From positions 30,442,116 to 30,506,115 of the forward strand of contig OX457026.1 in NCBI GenBank assembly GCA_949752745.1: 64,000 nt of DNA. The letters run 5' to 3'. A program made the translations under genes and the position numbers. Below the pieces are notes generated by a model that worked only from the letters and a program-made list of their open reading frames with translations, did not search any database and was not told the origin of the DNA. This stretch comes from Protula sp. h YS-2021 (taxonomy: Eukaryota; Annelida; Polychaeta; Sabellida; Serpulidae). Below, in pieces: positions 37,701-51,700 of this stretch (its first letter is position 1; each line of letters starts with the position of its first letter).

Positions 37701-40700
37701 AGACCCCGTAACATGAAAATTGCCCGTACTACCCAGCCCCTTGACGTTCACAAATTAAAGGTCGGTCACTTCGTATAAGAACAGTGAACTGCATGGAAAA
37801 ACTGATACAAAAAAAAAAACTCCCCGCACTTGTGTAAACCAAAACAGAATCCCACAAACATGACATCACAGCGAAATGTCCCCAAAACAGTTTCTTTTTT
37901 TTTAACGGATCTGAAGCTTCATCCGCCTTTTTATTTTTCTTGTAAAAATTTGAAAGGTATGCCCGCAACTGAACTTTGTCCCTGTGTCCTAAAATATCAC
38001 ATGCGAAATGTACGTCCACAACCATGCATGTAACAGGGTCTCAAACATCGAAAATTTTGCCGCTGCTTCTTTGAATTAGAACAGTTTGGTATTCGCACAT
38101 TTCGCATGGTTTTGTACGTACCAAAGTCTGTCACTTGGTGTGAGAAAAATGACCTGCAATTAACGCAGTTAAAGCTTTCGAACTGACAAGCCAAATGTAC
38201 GTACACAACCATGCGAAATGTGCGAACACCAAAATGTTCTTACTCACAGAAACATCAGCAAAATTTGTAAGTTTTGAGACCCTGCCACATATCATTTTCT
38301 CGTACTACATCCTCTCGCAACGCTCATAAATTTAAAGTCGGCCACTTCTTATAGGAGCAGTGAACTGCAAATAACACAGCTAATACTTTCGAACTGACAA
38401 GCGCAATGTGCGCACACATCTACAACCATGCGAAATGTAGTGCAACCACGCGAAATCTACGACGCAAGTATTTCTTTTTTAAATACATCGGCAAACTTGG
38501 CAGCTTTTGTGACCCTGTCACAAGAAACTTATCCGTACTACCCATCACCGCCACTTTCATAAATTTAAAGTCGGTCACTTTATACGAGAAAAATCAAATG
38601 CAAATAACACACTGAAACCTGATACGCGAACGCACATAGCCATGCGAAATGTACGAACCAAAAAACTTCTTAATACCTCGGCAAATGTGGCAGGTGGCAT
38701 GAAAATTGCCCGTACTATCCAGCAACTTCTCAGAAGACGCCCTTTCAACAGCCGATTCCGCATTCGCTGAGAGTTTTGTGTCTTTCTCGCCCTGCGATGA
38801 ATGTGTGTTAGCCGACTCTTCCCTTTTCACTGGTCTCTCACAAAGCTCTTTTGACATGGTATCAACGCCTGTAATGACGCAATCGCTGTCCGAACTGCGT
38901 TCTTCGGATTGCGCCACCCCCTCCCCAACGGTGACCGTAACTTCTGTGTCACGGCTTCCGATTGCACAACTGGGACATTTTCTGAAAATGTATAACACTG
39001 GTATTACAAACGCTAAATCACTGTCAATTCGTACGACAGAGACACTGACAACTTCACATCAAGTCAAAACAGCAACTACCTTTGAAGAGACCATGAAGCG
39101 CCCAGGAATAACCTTCACATTTCATTTTCAATTCAAAGCTGAACTGTACAAAACTCTTACAATCTTAGCAGTGGGCACCGATAAACAGTCCGTTTCGCCG
39201 ACAAACACAACGCACGAAAATTTTTTGAATTCTTTAAAACGTCAGCACCTGGTTGGCTTGACGAAATCTGCACTGGTGCTACATATATCACGATACTCCT
39301 TCCGACACATCTCAGCACCAATTCTTACCCTTTATAGATGCAAAAGCATCACTTACCCAGCAACTTCTCAGAAGACGCCCTTTCAACAGCCGATTCCGCA
39401 TTCACTGAGAGTTTTGTGTCTTTCTCGCCCTGCGATGAATGTGTGTTAGCCGACTCTTCCCTTTTCACTGGTCTCTCACAAAGCTCTTTTGACATGGTAT
39501 CAACGCCTGTAATGACGCAATCGCTGCCCGAACTACGTTCTTCGGATCGCGCCACCCCCTCCCCAACGGTGGCCGTAACTTCTGTGTCATGGCTTTCGAT
39601 CGCTGCAACGGGGATATTGTATGAAAATGTAAACTATTTATTCTGTGCAAGCGAAATGAACAGATGTTTTAAAATTAATTTAAACTCTGAGATTTCTTCC
39701 AATGCCAATGTTTCATTCTAATGTAACAGCCGAGTCATAAACTATAACGTCCTTATTTCATCCTTGAACAATTTAAAGCTTAGCCGCACAGGACATGCAT
39801 GTTCAAAATTCTGACAACAGTCCGTTTCGCTTCAGTCTTACAAGTTCCGGTTCAGTAAAATAACGAAACTGCCCTTCGGATCACACGCACACACACACAA
39901 AAAAATGTCGAATGAAACGAGAAATACGCGTCAAGCAAAATATATGTTGTACATTCGTCCACCTGTAATTACCTGAAATCGGCGCAGGGATATTTTTCGC
40001 TGCTTTCTTAATCTGGCTACAGGCTTGGTTAACATCCGAACTGTCATCACTATCTTTAACCGGTCCCCCAACAATTTCACCCACAAAATGGGTCAAGTGG
40101 CCCTGATCCCTGCCGCATAACCTCTTTGCGGCTTCTGCCCAGGCCTTGATGTATCCCTTCTCGGGGTTTTTACACACCTCTTCTGCAGAAAAAAATGACG
40201 GAATGCTTGATCATTCCACATTTCATTCCATACAAGTTTAGACGCACATAAATCATTCCCAAAAACCATGCGAAAACACACTGTGTGTAAAGGAAAACGA
40301 TACTTTTTTATCATTCCAAGGCGTGAGCACAAAAATGACACGTACACAATGGTAATTTCAATTTCTATTCCACGCAAGTTACAGAGAGAACAGATACCGA
40401 AGAGAAAATTTAAAAATAGGTGGTATACGAATAAGTAAAATCTCGCATATACAGTCCGTTTAGCAATGAGAACGTGCAACTGGCAATACAGGGATTCAGC
40501 ACTTCATCTAAGATACTGAAAAATACAAGTCCTTTTGGGTCTGATGCTTCCGGCTAGATAATCGAACCTGCAAACTTATGAAGCACTATCATGCAAAACT
40601 CAACGGAAACGGAGATTTGCAAACCATAAAACGACAAAACAGAGATTTAACCCAATCAAAGGGAAGGAAAAAAATCTGTCATTTCTTAATAACATATTAC

Positions 40701-43700
40701 CAATTCCCACAGCCATAGGAAACAGTTTGAGCTTCCTAGGATCGGAAACTTTCTCCGGACTAAAAATGAAAGAATGTTTTGAAATCATGCATCACTCTCA
40801 GCTGCTGTAAGGACGTCACTTCTGTCCTTGTCAAGTTTTTTTCAGTTATTACAGGAGCAAAAAAAAAATGTTTCGATACACTGGTCTTTCAACTCTACAA
40901 AAGTACAATTTCTGCGAATAGGACGTCATCATTCCACAAGAACGCGCAAAAACAAAAGGGAATCTAAATCAACCTGGTTTTACAGGACGTCCACGACCTG
41001 GAAAGGAAAGCAATAGAAAAATGTTTAAGAACTTACGCAAAGTCAAAACCGCAAAACGAGACTTCTATACTTCTGTCAGGGTCCCGGCCTTCAACACGTG
41101 CACGCCACCACTTCCTTCTATACATGTGAAGCACAACGTCACCTGTTCTGTAGCGCTGCAGATCAACGAACCTCTCTGGGACCTTTTTAATCCACCCTTT
41201 TTTCCGCGGCATCTGTGAAAGCCATAGGAGAATGATCATTAGCTGAATATATTGGGAATTTGAAATAACGACAACACAATCAATAAATCTTAGCGAAACT
41301 AACCGACCAGTGACCGGATACATTTTGTGTAGCATTGTGACTTTCTATCTTTTTTTTTACTGGTATGGCCGTATCGGCAAAAATTTTCCGCAAAAGTCTA
41401 AGTGTGAATTGGCTTATTCTTTTAAGCGTTCAAGGTGGAGGGGGCGGGGCCAAAGCATCCGGACTGCGTTCAGGGTAGGGGGTTTAAAATTGGCAGAAGT
41501 CTGTGTACGTATTAACAGGGCTGGAAATTTGCGGGTGTCCGAGACCCTCCTTTTTGGCTACCCAGAGTCCGACTAAGCCGCAAAAAATCAGGTCTTCTTG
41601 CGCCCTATGTTATCTTAACACGGTTTGGATCCTCCCTAAATAGCTTTGGACCCTCCTTTTTCAAAGACCCGGGTCCCAAGGACCCGGATCAAAAAAGCTA
41701 GTTGCCAGCAGTGGCCACTTACAAAAAATTGTAATCCAAGAAATCCAGGAAAAGACAACATCGACAGCATTTTCAAGCGAAACTGAGCAACAATTTTCTG
41801 AGCGAACATTTCTAGACACTTAAATCCGTAAAATGAAAAGATATGTTAGCTCAGAATTTGATGCCCTCACAATTAAGCCTGTATTTTTACAGCAGCATCT
41901 TACACATTCTTTAAAAAAATGACACAAATCACATCAAACACGCTAAAATAACATTTTTTCGTGATTCACAAAATAACCGCGCTTTTAACACGTGTGTGTT
42001 TACCTTTCAGGCATATCCTCATTAACTTTTTATCCACTTTTAATTTTTTCAAAAATTATCCACGTGTAACCTGGACGTTTCTGCATTGAAAGTGATGCCA
42101 CCAAGAACAAAGCCGCGCGCATACACCTCGTGACAGGTTAATTTGCATACTGAGTCAAAAAAAAAAACATTCAAGTTCATGTACACAGTGTAGTGTTTCG
42201 CAGATAATTTCATTCCAAACCTTACCATATTTTTTTATAAACTAACACAAACTAAAAAATATCACCAAACAAGCATTTTAAAGGCAGAAAACCTTTACAA
42301 AATAACGGATTATTTTGCGCGTAAACAGTAACAAGGCAAGCCAATCATAAAAGTAGTGCTCACACAATTAAAACAGCGCACAATAATATACAGTCAGCCT
42401 GTCATGCGCGTGGGAATCTCTCGCTTTTAGCCCGTTCACAGATCAAAGCAAATCTACTGAAGCAAATAGAGCTTCTGATACGTGTTTGAATTGGCAATTC
42501 CGCAGTGAAGGAGGACGGGGGTGTGGCAGGAGAGGGGGGGGGGATTTTTCGCGTGTAAATAGCAACAAGGCAAGCCAATCATAAAAGCAGTGCTCAAACA
42601 AATAAAACAGCGCACAATAATACACAATCAGCCTATCACATGTGCGTGAGAATCTCTCGCTTTAGCCCGCTGACAGATGCAAGCAAATCAACTGCGAATA
42701 GCCGTTTTGGTGTGTTTATCAACTGTCAATTTCGCAGTTGGCGTATACAAGAGAGGAGGAGGAAGGGTGAGGGGGATCTGGCCGGCAATTTTTTTTCACT
42801 TCTAGACTTTACCAGTGCATTTCCCTTTTTGGGGAAAGGGTGGGGTTTACCCCGAATGCCCCCAACCCCGTTGTTGCACCAATTTAACAGCACAAATACT
42901 ACAATTTTTGGCTCGAAAAAAAAAAGCCATTTTGATGTGCCAAAACACAAAGGCAACGTGAAACGAATCGATTTCTCTCTCTCTCTCTTTTTTTTTTTTA
43001 AATAAAGCATACTCAAGATTAAGGACAGTGAGATAGTGAAACTCAGTTAAAGCGATAAGGGAGGGGGAGGTTTGCACGTCATTGTCTCCCACCAGCATCA
43101 CTAATGGAGCAATATATTTTTGAAGGATTGCGTCCTGCAATGAATAAAATAAGCCCATTTTAATGCGTTTATCAACTACCAATTTCGCAGTGGTTGTGTA
43201 CTGGAGAGGGGGGAGGGAGTTCTCGCCTGCAATAATCTTAAGTTTAACGGTGTTAAACATTTTTTTATGACTAATAGGCTTTACCATTGCATTTTGCTCT
43301 TGGGACGGGGGGGGGGGGGGCGAGGGAGGAGTGGGGGAGGTCGCGCACCCTCTCTATTTGCGCTAATACAAAAATGCACTTTTGAAGTATTAGTTTCAGT
43401 CAAAGTGAAATAAGTCGAATTTGAAAAAAAAAAAAAAGACAGCACAATTAAGATTAAGGTCACCAAGCAGTGAGAAACAATACTCAGTTCAAGTGATATT
43501 GACGGAAAGACTGAGTGTATAATAAACTTGTACGCACATGACACACGCTTGTACACCCCAAAAATATAAATGGCATCACACAAGAATCTGCCTCTACACA
43601 GCGAAACCAGGCGAATTTGGGAGAATTTGGTGAACACAGCACTCAAGTTTAAGGGCATCAAGTAATGAGAGATGAAGTCAATTTCAGCGATAGCCACAGA

Positions 43701-46700
43701 AAGATTGAGTGTAAATAAGACATGTACGGACACGAAACACGCCTGTTCGCACAAAAAAAAGTTATAAATTGCACTGAGAGTTTACAGTGACTGCAATTCA
43801 CACACAACACGCGTACATGAGGCTTGCGAAACAGACCGGCTTACATAAAGAAACCGAGAATAATATGTCAAACAAATGACTTGGTTAAAAAAAAAAAACA
43901 AGAATCTACGAAGAATAACAAACTCTAACGATTGCTTAATAAAATATGTGACACTTTGCTTCAGTTAAACAAAAATATGAACTTTAAAAAATGAAGTGGA
44001 AACTTTCTGGTATTATCGTCCACTACCAAAAGGGGTGTTGCCTTGTTTACCCTCAACTTTAACTTTGATTTTTGAGATTTATAGGCTACAAAAAAAAACA
44101 ATAAATAACTTTAAAACGTATTTGCGATATTATTCTTCCTGTTTTAAATACAATTCTACGGATATGCCACCCCAGAATCTACTAAAATGTAGGCCAAAAA
44201 GTAGACAACCACCCGGGGCCGGGTCCATTCCAACACGTGGTCGCGCTCCCCTGACACATGTTCTAGCACCTGATTGGCTGAAATGTGATATAAAAATAGA
44301 TTTCACAAAGATCTAAAGATGTGTACGCCTTCTGATTGGCTCTCGTTCCACGTGCTTTTCTCACACAGAGTTCATGGTAGGTAGCCACCTATATGTTGGT
44401 GTGAGAACTATTTTACACAGAAATTTTGAAGGTCTCTGTAAATTTCTGCGAAATAGGCATGTGGTCTCAGGTGAAAGAGCACGTCCTGTTTCGCAAAATG
44501 AACCCCTAACACAGATTTGCGAAACGGACGACCCGACCAAAATGCGAAACGGACCGAAATTCGGTCCGTTTCACTTTAACATTGCAACGTGATACACACC
44601 AATTCGTCTTGTTTCCCGACGAAGCCGCATCCACACATACACACACACAGAACGTACAAACACTATATGTCTCCCCTTGGTCGGGGAGACATAATTATAC
44701 ACAAAAAGAAATCACAAGTTGTTCTTCACGTCTCATCATACACATCATCGTGACAACAAATAGAAAGCCATAACCTGGGCTAACATTTACTATTCCAATT
44801 GATCAAGGTAAGCCTATTTTAAGAGTTAAGGGTGTTATTATGGATAAAACACTACCCAGGAATATGTGTACTTCTACTGAACACCTGGTTACCAGTGAAA
44901 ATGGATATCTTAAAATACTAGCGTATAAGTAACGAAACCATTAAACATTTATTGTGTACACTCTAAACAGTTTCAATAAAACGAAATTCCCAAAGTCACT
45001 GGCAGAGTGCGCTATTAAAACGTGTTACACGAAGACCTAAAGTTACTTTTTTAGGGTATTAAAAAGAGTCCATAAATCTACTGGAAGAGTGTTATGTCTC
45101 CGTTACGCATTGTAAGATCACCATGCAGCTCTGCTATTTTGAGATCCCTTGATTTGAACTCTTTTGACCGAATGTTATAACCGGTATTTATCAGGGTATG
45201 ATATCCCCACGCCTGTGAATAACCTAGCGTTAATCACGTGATGCCAACTGCTGAACACGTGTGCAGTTGTATCACACACGGCAGAATCTTTCTGAAATGT
45301 TTAGAGTTAACTGAGCTTTTTTGTAATGGCAAGAAGTAAAAGCATTAGCATAAAACATGCACTTTGAGTTGTAAACAGTTCCGTAAGTTATGTGTATCTT
45401 ATCTTGCATTGCTCTCAAATCGACTAAGAAACGCACTGCATTTCTTCATGTCGAAATGAACCCTCAAATTGCAAGATAAAAAAGACTTCATAAAATAATC
45501 TCAGAAAATATAGCGAGTATTGAAGTGTGATATATACATTAGTGTTAAATTATTTATAGGGAATCTGTGTAATTAGGGATTTCATGAAATCTCTAGGGAA
45601 TTTGTGTAATGAATAAGCTCATATTGATTATAAAACTATTTTGAAAAATAATCGATTCAGGAAGGCTGCTCAGTGGTTCTTAAAAACTGTGTATCCCTTT
45701 TCACATCGAAAGGAATTGGAAGTAATAGCGTTACCATCCAAAATAACAGAATTTGTCGTGAAATGTGACATAAGTCACATAGGATAAAAAATATCGCCAA
45801 GTTCAGGTACTGAAGTATCTCATGAATGACAGTTTGACAATCGAGTGCTTTGAGTATATTAATTCAAAATCTACTATTAATTTCGGTACAATACTGCATT
45901 GCAAACATGAAAATTCTCACTAAAAACATCGAAATTGATTGAGCTAGTTATTACACGAGTCCACTAGGGATTTCATGAAATCCCTAATTTCACAGATTCC
46001 CTGTAACATACACATATACAGAATATACAGAATAAATAGTTCGAAATACATTACGTGGAATCGATCACTTGGTTTTTGCTAAGCAGGCATTGTTCTTTAT
46101 CATATCTGTGTTATCAGTTAGAAGAAGATATCGACACTTTAAAGCTATGCAATTAATTGCAGTCAGTAAAAGATAATTTGAAGTACTTTTGGCAAAGAAA
46201 ATGCTTAAAATTATCTCAATTTCAAATCAACCGAAGCTATTTAAATAAAATTTGGATTCTGAGACTAAAGCGGTACTTCATATTATCAGGAGTTAAAATT
46301 ACGTGTGTTCAAATTAAACATGGCCTACAGTATTTCAAAATTCAGTAAATACATGTCGCACCTTATTCGTAAGTACTTACTTGATTATCAGGCTATGTAC
46401 AAGATTACTCGAAACAACACCGTCAGATTACAAATGCATTTTGAACAAAACTGCCCTGGGAGATTGCCCCCCCCCCCCGCCCCTCCCCCCCCCCCCCCCA
46501 ACCCAGTTGATTTAAGTTGAACCCGAAGGCACCAGGGAATTCTCCACAGTTTATTGAGTACTTATCAGGTCTACGCTTTTGAAATTTGACCCTCGCGTTG
46601 ATAATAAATCAGGAAGAATGAAAAACAAAGGCAAATGCATGGCAAACCTGTCCGATTACTCTCTAGAATCAAGTACTTAAATTCTAAATGCATACAAATC

Positions 46701-47099
46701 TATTGATGTTATGGGCAATTAAGGACTCAATGGAACGTCATATCAAATTGTGACCATCAAGATGTCAGACGTACCTGAGGATAAGGACACACACAGCGAC
46801 CAGTGTGTAGGCTAGTAGCGTACCGATGGACATCATATCCACCAGAGCAGCCAGGTCAAACATCATTGCCATCGCCCCTACAGCCAGACCACAGCAAGTA
46901 ATAGGAGAAAAACATCCATAAGCATTTGCTTTCGTATAACGTGAAACCTGCTCTTGAAATATAAGGGTGGCCTAACTAAGCTTCTCTTTTATGCAAAGAA
47001 GTCACAATTTATACAGTGGCTCTAATTTCACATAAATTACTTTCGCTCCCCCTTCCCCCCCTCTCTCTCTGCCTCTCTCTCTCTCTCTGTCTCTCTCTC

Positions 47100-47151
<52 letters not shown>

Positions 47152-48745
47152 CAGGAATGGGCACTGACCTGCCAATATTCCGGATATCAACGTTGCTATT
47201 AAAGGCGTGTGAAAGCGATCACTGACTTTAGACAGGAATCGAAACAGCAGTCCATCACTAGCCATTGCATAGATTATTCTCGGCATGGGGAACATAGCGC
47301 CTAGCAAGCTAGAAGTTAAACACAATCACTTCAGCATTTAGGCATGAATGTATGTAGTTTCTACAACCAGAAATGCTTTCAATTTGATGGAAAAGCAGTA
47401 AGTTTTTTCTTTCTTTACACTTATTACCATAAACACCGTCAAAAGATCTATGACTTCGGTAATATTTTCTATCTGTCCCTTCTACGCTATACAGATGAAA
47501 TAAACGGCTAACGTTTGAGAGTAGACAGATAAAAGATATTGCCATGACATCTCATTAGTTTCAAAGTTCTTATTTTAAATAATGCGCTATTTATATCTAT
47601 TCTTTTCAAGGTTGTGGCTGTTTTTAATTGGTTATTATTAAGTTTGACACACAAGAGCAATAAATGAGAGCGTACCTCGCACTGAGGCCCGAAATAGCGC
47701 CCACGGCGATGACGTACTTGGCGTACACCCATCCCACCGCAGCGAAGGCCTCGGGTAAAGGGGCCTCCTTGTCCACGGCATAGTATGGCACCATGAGTGT
47801 GATGATGGCCGAGACCCCGAAGTAGGCGAGGAAGCAGACGAACAGGCAGACGAGAATGCTAATGGGGATAGCCTTCTGTGGATTCTTTACTTCCTCGCCT
47901 GAAGAGTTGATTTTACAAGGCTTTAACGCACATAAGCATTATTAAAGCACGATGTTAGAGTTTGAACTCCTGTTACGGTAATCACCCCCCACCCCGTGAG
48001 TCGATTTAATTTTGAATGATTCCTATAATAACAACTTTTTTTTCCATAATGTATAAGGTTATTAAATAAATGTGTTGCAAAGCTGTAACAAGAAAGACTA
48101 AAACGCAAATGCACAATTGCGCAAAGGAAAATAAAGGAGCTTTACTTTCTTTCATTTCAGGGGGAAAATTCCTGTGAGGCAAAAAAAAAAAAAAAAAAAA
48201 AAAAAAAAGAAAAAAAATCTACATTTAGCACAGTTCAGGTAAACAAGAAGTACCCAGCATTAAATATCATACTATGCTTGGAACTTTGCCAAAACAGCTT
48301 AGTTATCCGAATTCAAATGCAAATTCATTTTCATAGTGACTCATATACCTGCTTTTTTTAACTTCTCGAAAAACAAACCCCTGTCGTTAAACAGCTATTA
48401 GTTACTGCACCTGTTGTGGCGATGCAATCAAAGCCAACAAAAGCGTAGAAGCAGGTAGCGGCCCCGGCAAGCGTTCCCGAAAAGCCGTAAGGGAAAAAAC
48501 CGCCGTCGCCATACTTATCGCCAAATTGAGAATGTGTCTAAAATATAACAAAGCACTTTTTTTCAAAAACAAAACTGTGGCCTACAGAGTGATTGGGAGT
48601 TAGTTCAATTGATTAGAGTGCTGTTTCAGCGATTCCAAGGTCTTGGGTTCGAATCCGGCCCGGGTGGCAAGCAGTGGGTTGACTTCGGCCCAGACTGAGT
48701 CAGCTAGGCGAATGCGGTTAGGTTAGACAATCTTTCACGAAATTC

Positions 48746-48782
<37 letters not shown>

Positions 48783-51700
48783 CTAGTAGCATGGTGAAAG
48801 GAGAAGATGTCAAATTTCTTCTTATGCGTAATAAATTTTCAAAGAGAGACAAGTTATCAAGTTTCTTAAAACGCCTTTTTCTTCTTTTGTTTACACAGAG
48901 TTGCTGAATACTTATAGGGAACATAAAACAAAGGCAGAAATCTGATGAACAATCCAATGCGCCGAACTCGATGGTTGTACAAAATGCAAGCAGATATTAA
49001 CAAGTTCATATCAAGTGCTCTTAGCACATAGCGTTACCATGTTTCAATTCACTGTATTGTTTTCTGAATTGCTTTGGATAACACCACCAACTCAAATCTT
49101 TGAGGAAAATAATACTTCACTTGACACGGGCTTAATACTGATATGAGATATCCGTTCGAGTCACTGTAAGCTGATTTGACAGTGCACTTATATGGGAGTA
49201 CAATAATAAAACAAATGGTGTGGCTTTATCCAACAACCCCCCCCCCCCCCCCCCAACCCTCTCCCCTGCAAGCGGCATTTGTGGCACAAGTTTGCAATGA
49301 CAGAATAAAAGCAAGGACAATGCACCTATTATGCCCACAATACGTTTTCTTTTTTCCAAATTATCAATTCCCTATTCAATTCACAGGATGGTTCGAAAAA
49401 GTTTTATAAAGCTTCAAAAACAAAGACTGACCTCATTTTTGGACAGCTGCCAGTTGTGGATGTCAGTTTTGAACAGGCCACATATTACGACATATGCCAC
49501 AACAAGAAGGTTTACTGCTGTGAAGATATTGTTAACAAAGGAAGACTGCTTTACGCCAAATGCTAATATCACTGAAACAACAACAACAACAACACACTAT
49601 ACATGCAAATATTAACTAGGCATTATTTATATTTGATCAAAAATGATTATACAAAGCTAAAACTCTTGGAACCTGAAAATCATTAGTGATCCATCTCGTA
49701 TAATGACCCTTTTCCCCTAAAACATTTGTCTGAACGGCATCTTGAGATAATCATATATATGTGTAACAGAGATTCCGGTGTATAATCTACAATGGAACAT
49801 TACAGTCTTCTTTACCCTCAACAACTACGGCCTACATACAACAGCATATCTGGTCTACTAAGGTCTACAATATTTGGTCTTTCTACGAAAAAGAATTGTT
49901 TATAATAATAATTAAAGATTGTTACCTGTTAAGATCAGAGTGATCCCAAAAGCAAGAAAATCGGGGTATGGTGAAAGACCGTGGATATTAATTGGTAGTG
50001 TATCTCTCCAAAATTCGGACAACTTTTCCGATACGAGAGAATCAAAATATGACGTCCACCCCCTGGCTACACTGGCCGTACCTGCAAATCAGCGGGCAAA
50101 AACGCCATCCTTGAAAATTCCACTAATTTGACTTCTTAACCATACAGTTTACAAATAATCATGATTTTATTACTGTACATGCTACAAAAGATCACTTTGA
50201 AGAAGCATTTGCGAAATCAGATTTCTAATATGTATTATCTGCGAAGCAAAAACATTCTAACAGCAACGTCTAACAGTATAACCGAATAAACTTCAGTTGA
50301 CATAACAGTTAATAAATTTTCCAAATAGCTTGGTACCCTTCATATTTTTTATTTTTCAAATTTAGAAACAACAGATAATCTATATTAAAGTAACATTTAT
50401 ATCGTAATTTTGATATAGGACTTCAACTTAACAGGAGAAGGAGGGAGAGAGAGAGCCAAAAAAAAAAAAAAATAGAAAATTCAAATTAACTAACCTATGA
50501 CATACTCAAGGATGAGATTCCAACCAATGATGAAGGCCAAAAACTCCCCGACGGTTATGTAACTATAGACATAGGCCGAGCCGGTTTTTGGAACCCTTGC
50601 GCCAAACTCAGCATAGCATATGCCTGAAATTTGTGAAAACGATGTAAAATTTATAGTTGGGGCTCTGAATAAAATGCTTAATTATCACCACCGTGATATG
50701 ATAAACATGAAGATTTTGGTGCTGCTCATATAACACTGACATACACCCACAATCAACGGCCATGTCCGCAATAAGATACTGATAGGATTCGATCTCGGAC
50801 CACAATTACATTTCCTCGGAGAACGCAAACGCGTAAAGAATAAAAACAAAAGCAATGCCGCTGTAAATGTTTTTATTATGTGACACACATGTGCTGTTAG
50901 TAAATAAAAATTATTGCTGTAAAATAACCATAACTTGGATTATAACTGAAAAAAAATTGCTGTGAAATACTTACTGATTGATGTGTAACGAGTTTTGAAA
51001 ACTGAGTAAAATTCAAGAAGAAATCGGCCAAATTTGGGGAATATCGCGGTTGCTCTTTTCCAATCAGTATAGCAAAAAATCGAATTGAAAGACCCCCATT
51101 TTTCTAGTTATTTCTTTTCTTCTAAAGGTCCAATACATGTGATTTAGTTGTCGTTTTAGATCGTGCCATGTTGCGGAGAATGGCAGAAAGTCATATGTAA
51201 AATTAACCGTGGTCTATGGCCATTTATGCGGTTTGTATCGCACATGTTGAAACCTTGTTTAATTTCTACTATTATTTAATGAAAAGCAGTATGTGTTCCT
51301 AAATGCACACCACAGCAGTTTAATATTGATATTGATTTTTAAAACGCTACCTGCAAAAAACGAGGCTACAGCTGCTATGAGGAAGGACAGAGTGACAGAA
51401 GGACCAGCTGTTTCCTTCGCTACTTCACCAGCCACTACGTAAATGCCTACACCCAGCGTCGATCCAATTCCTGTCAAGTGTTTAAATGCGTATTTATGGT
51501 TATTCTTCTTTAAATTTCACGATCTCGCACAGTCTTGTCAACAAAACGCTGAAATCAGTTTCATTACTCTTTTTCCATTGTGTTGTGTTTTTCTTTTCTT
51601 CTTTTTTTTTTGGGGGGGGGGGTTATTTCAAAAACAATAGGGCAATATACAACCTCAGTACATTGTTCACTGTGTTGAAATTCACGAAACCCAAGCTAGA

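Noticed and set aside
38706..39449. Longest plus-strand open frame (247 codons)
   Set aside because: It runs antisense through the dead copy of the CAT loop exon, then intron and the edge of the real exon. The minus strand has splice sites and matching phases, so this frame is a shadow.
42847..43754. Minus-strand open frames of 146 and 157 codons
   Set aside because: They cover degenerate tandem repeats and A/G-runs in a CAT intron, with Phe/Ser runs from T-tracts and no domain or phase fit.
44660..44695. TATGTCTCCCC...GGGGAGACATA hairpin as a regulatory element
   Set aside because: A clear hairpin, and ATATGTCTCCCC also occurs near 22889, but there is no neighbouring gene signal to support a role. 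Probably a repeat end.
47016..47225. Ser/Leu-rich frame
   Set aside because: It is a CT microsatellite plus antisense to CAT exon 8.
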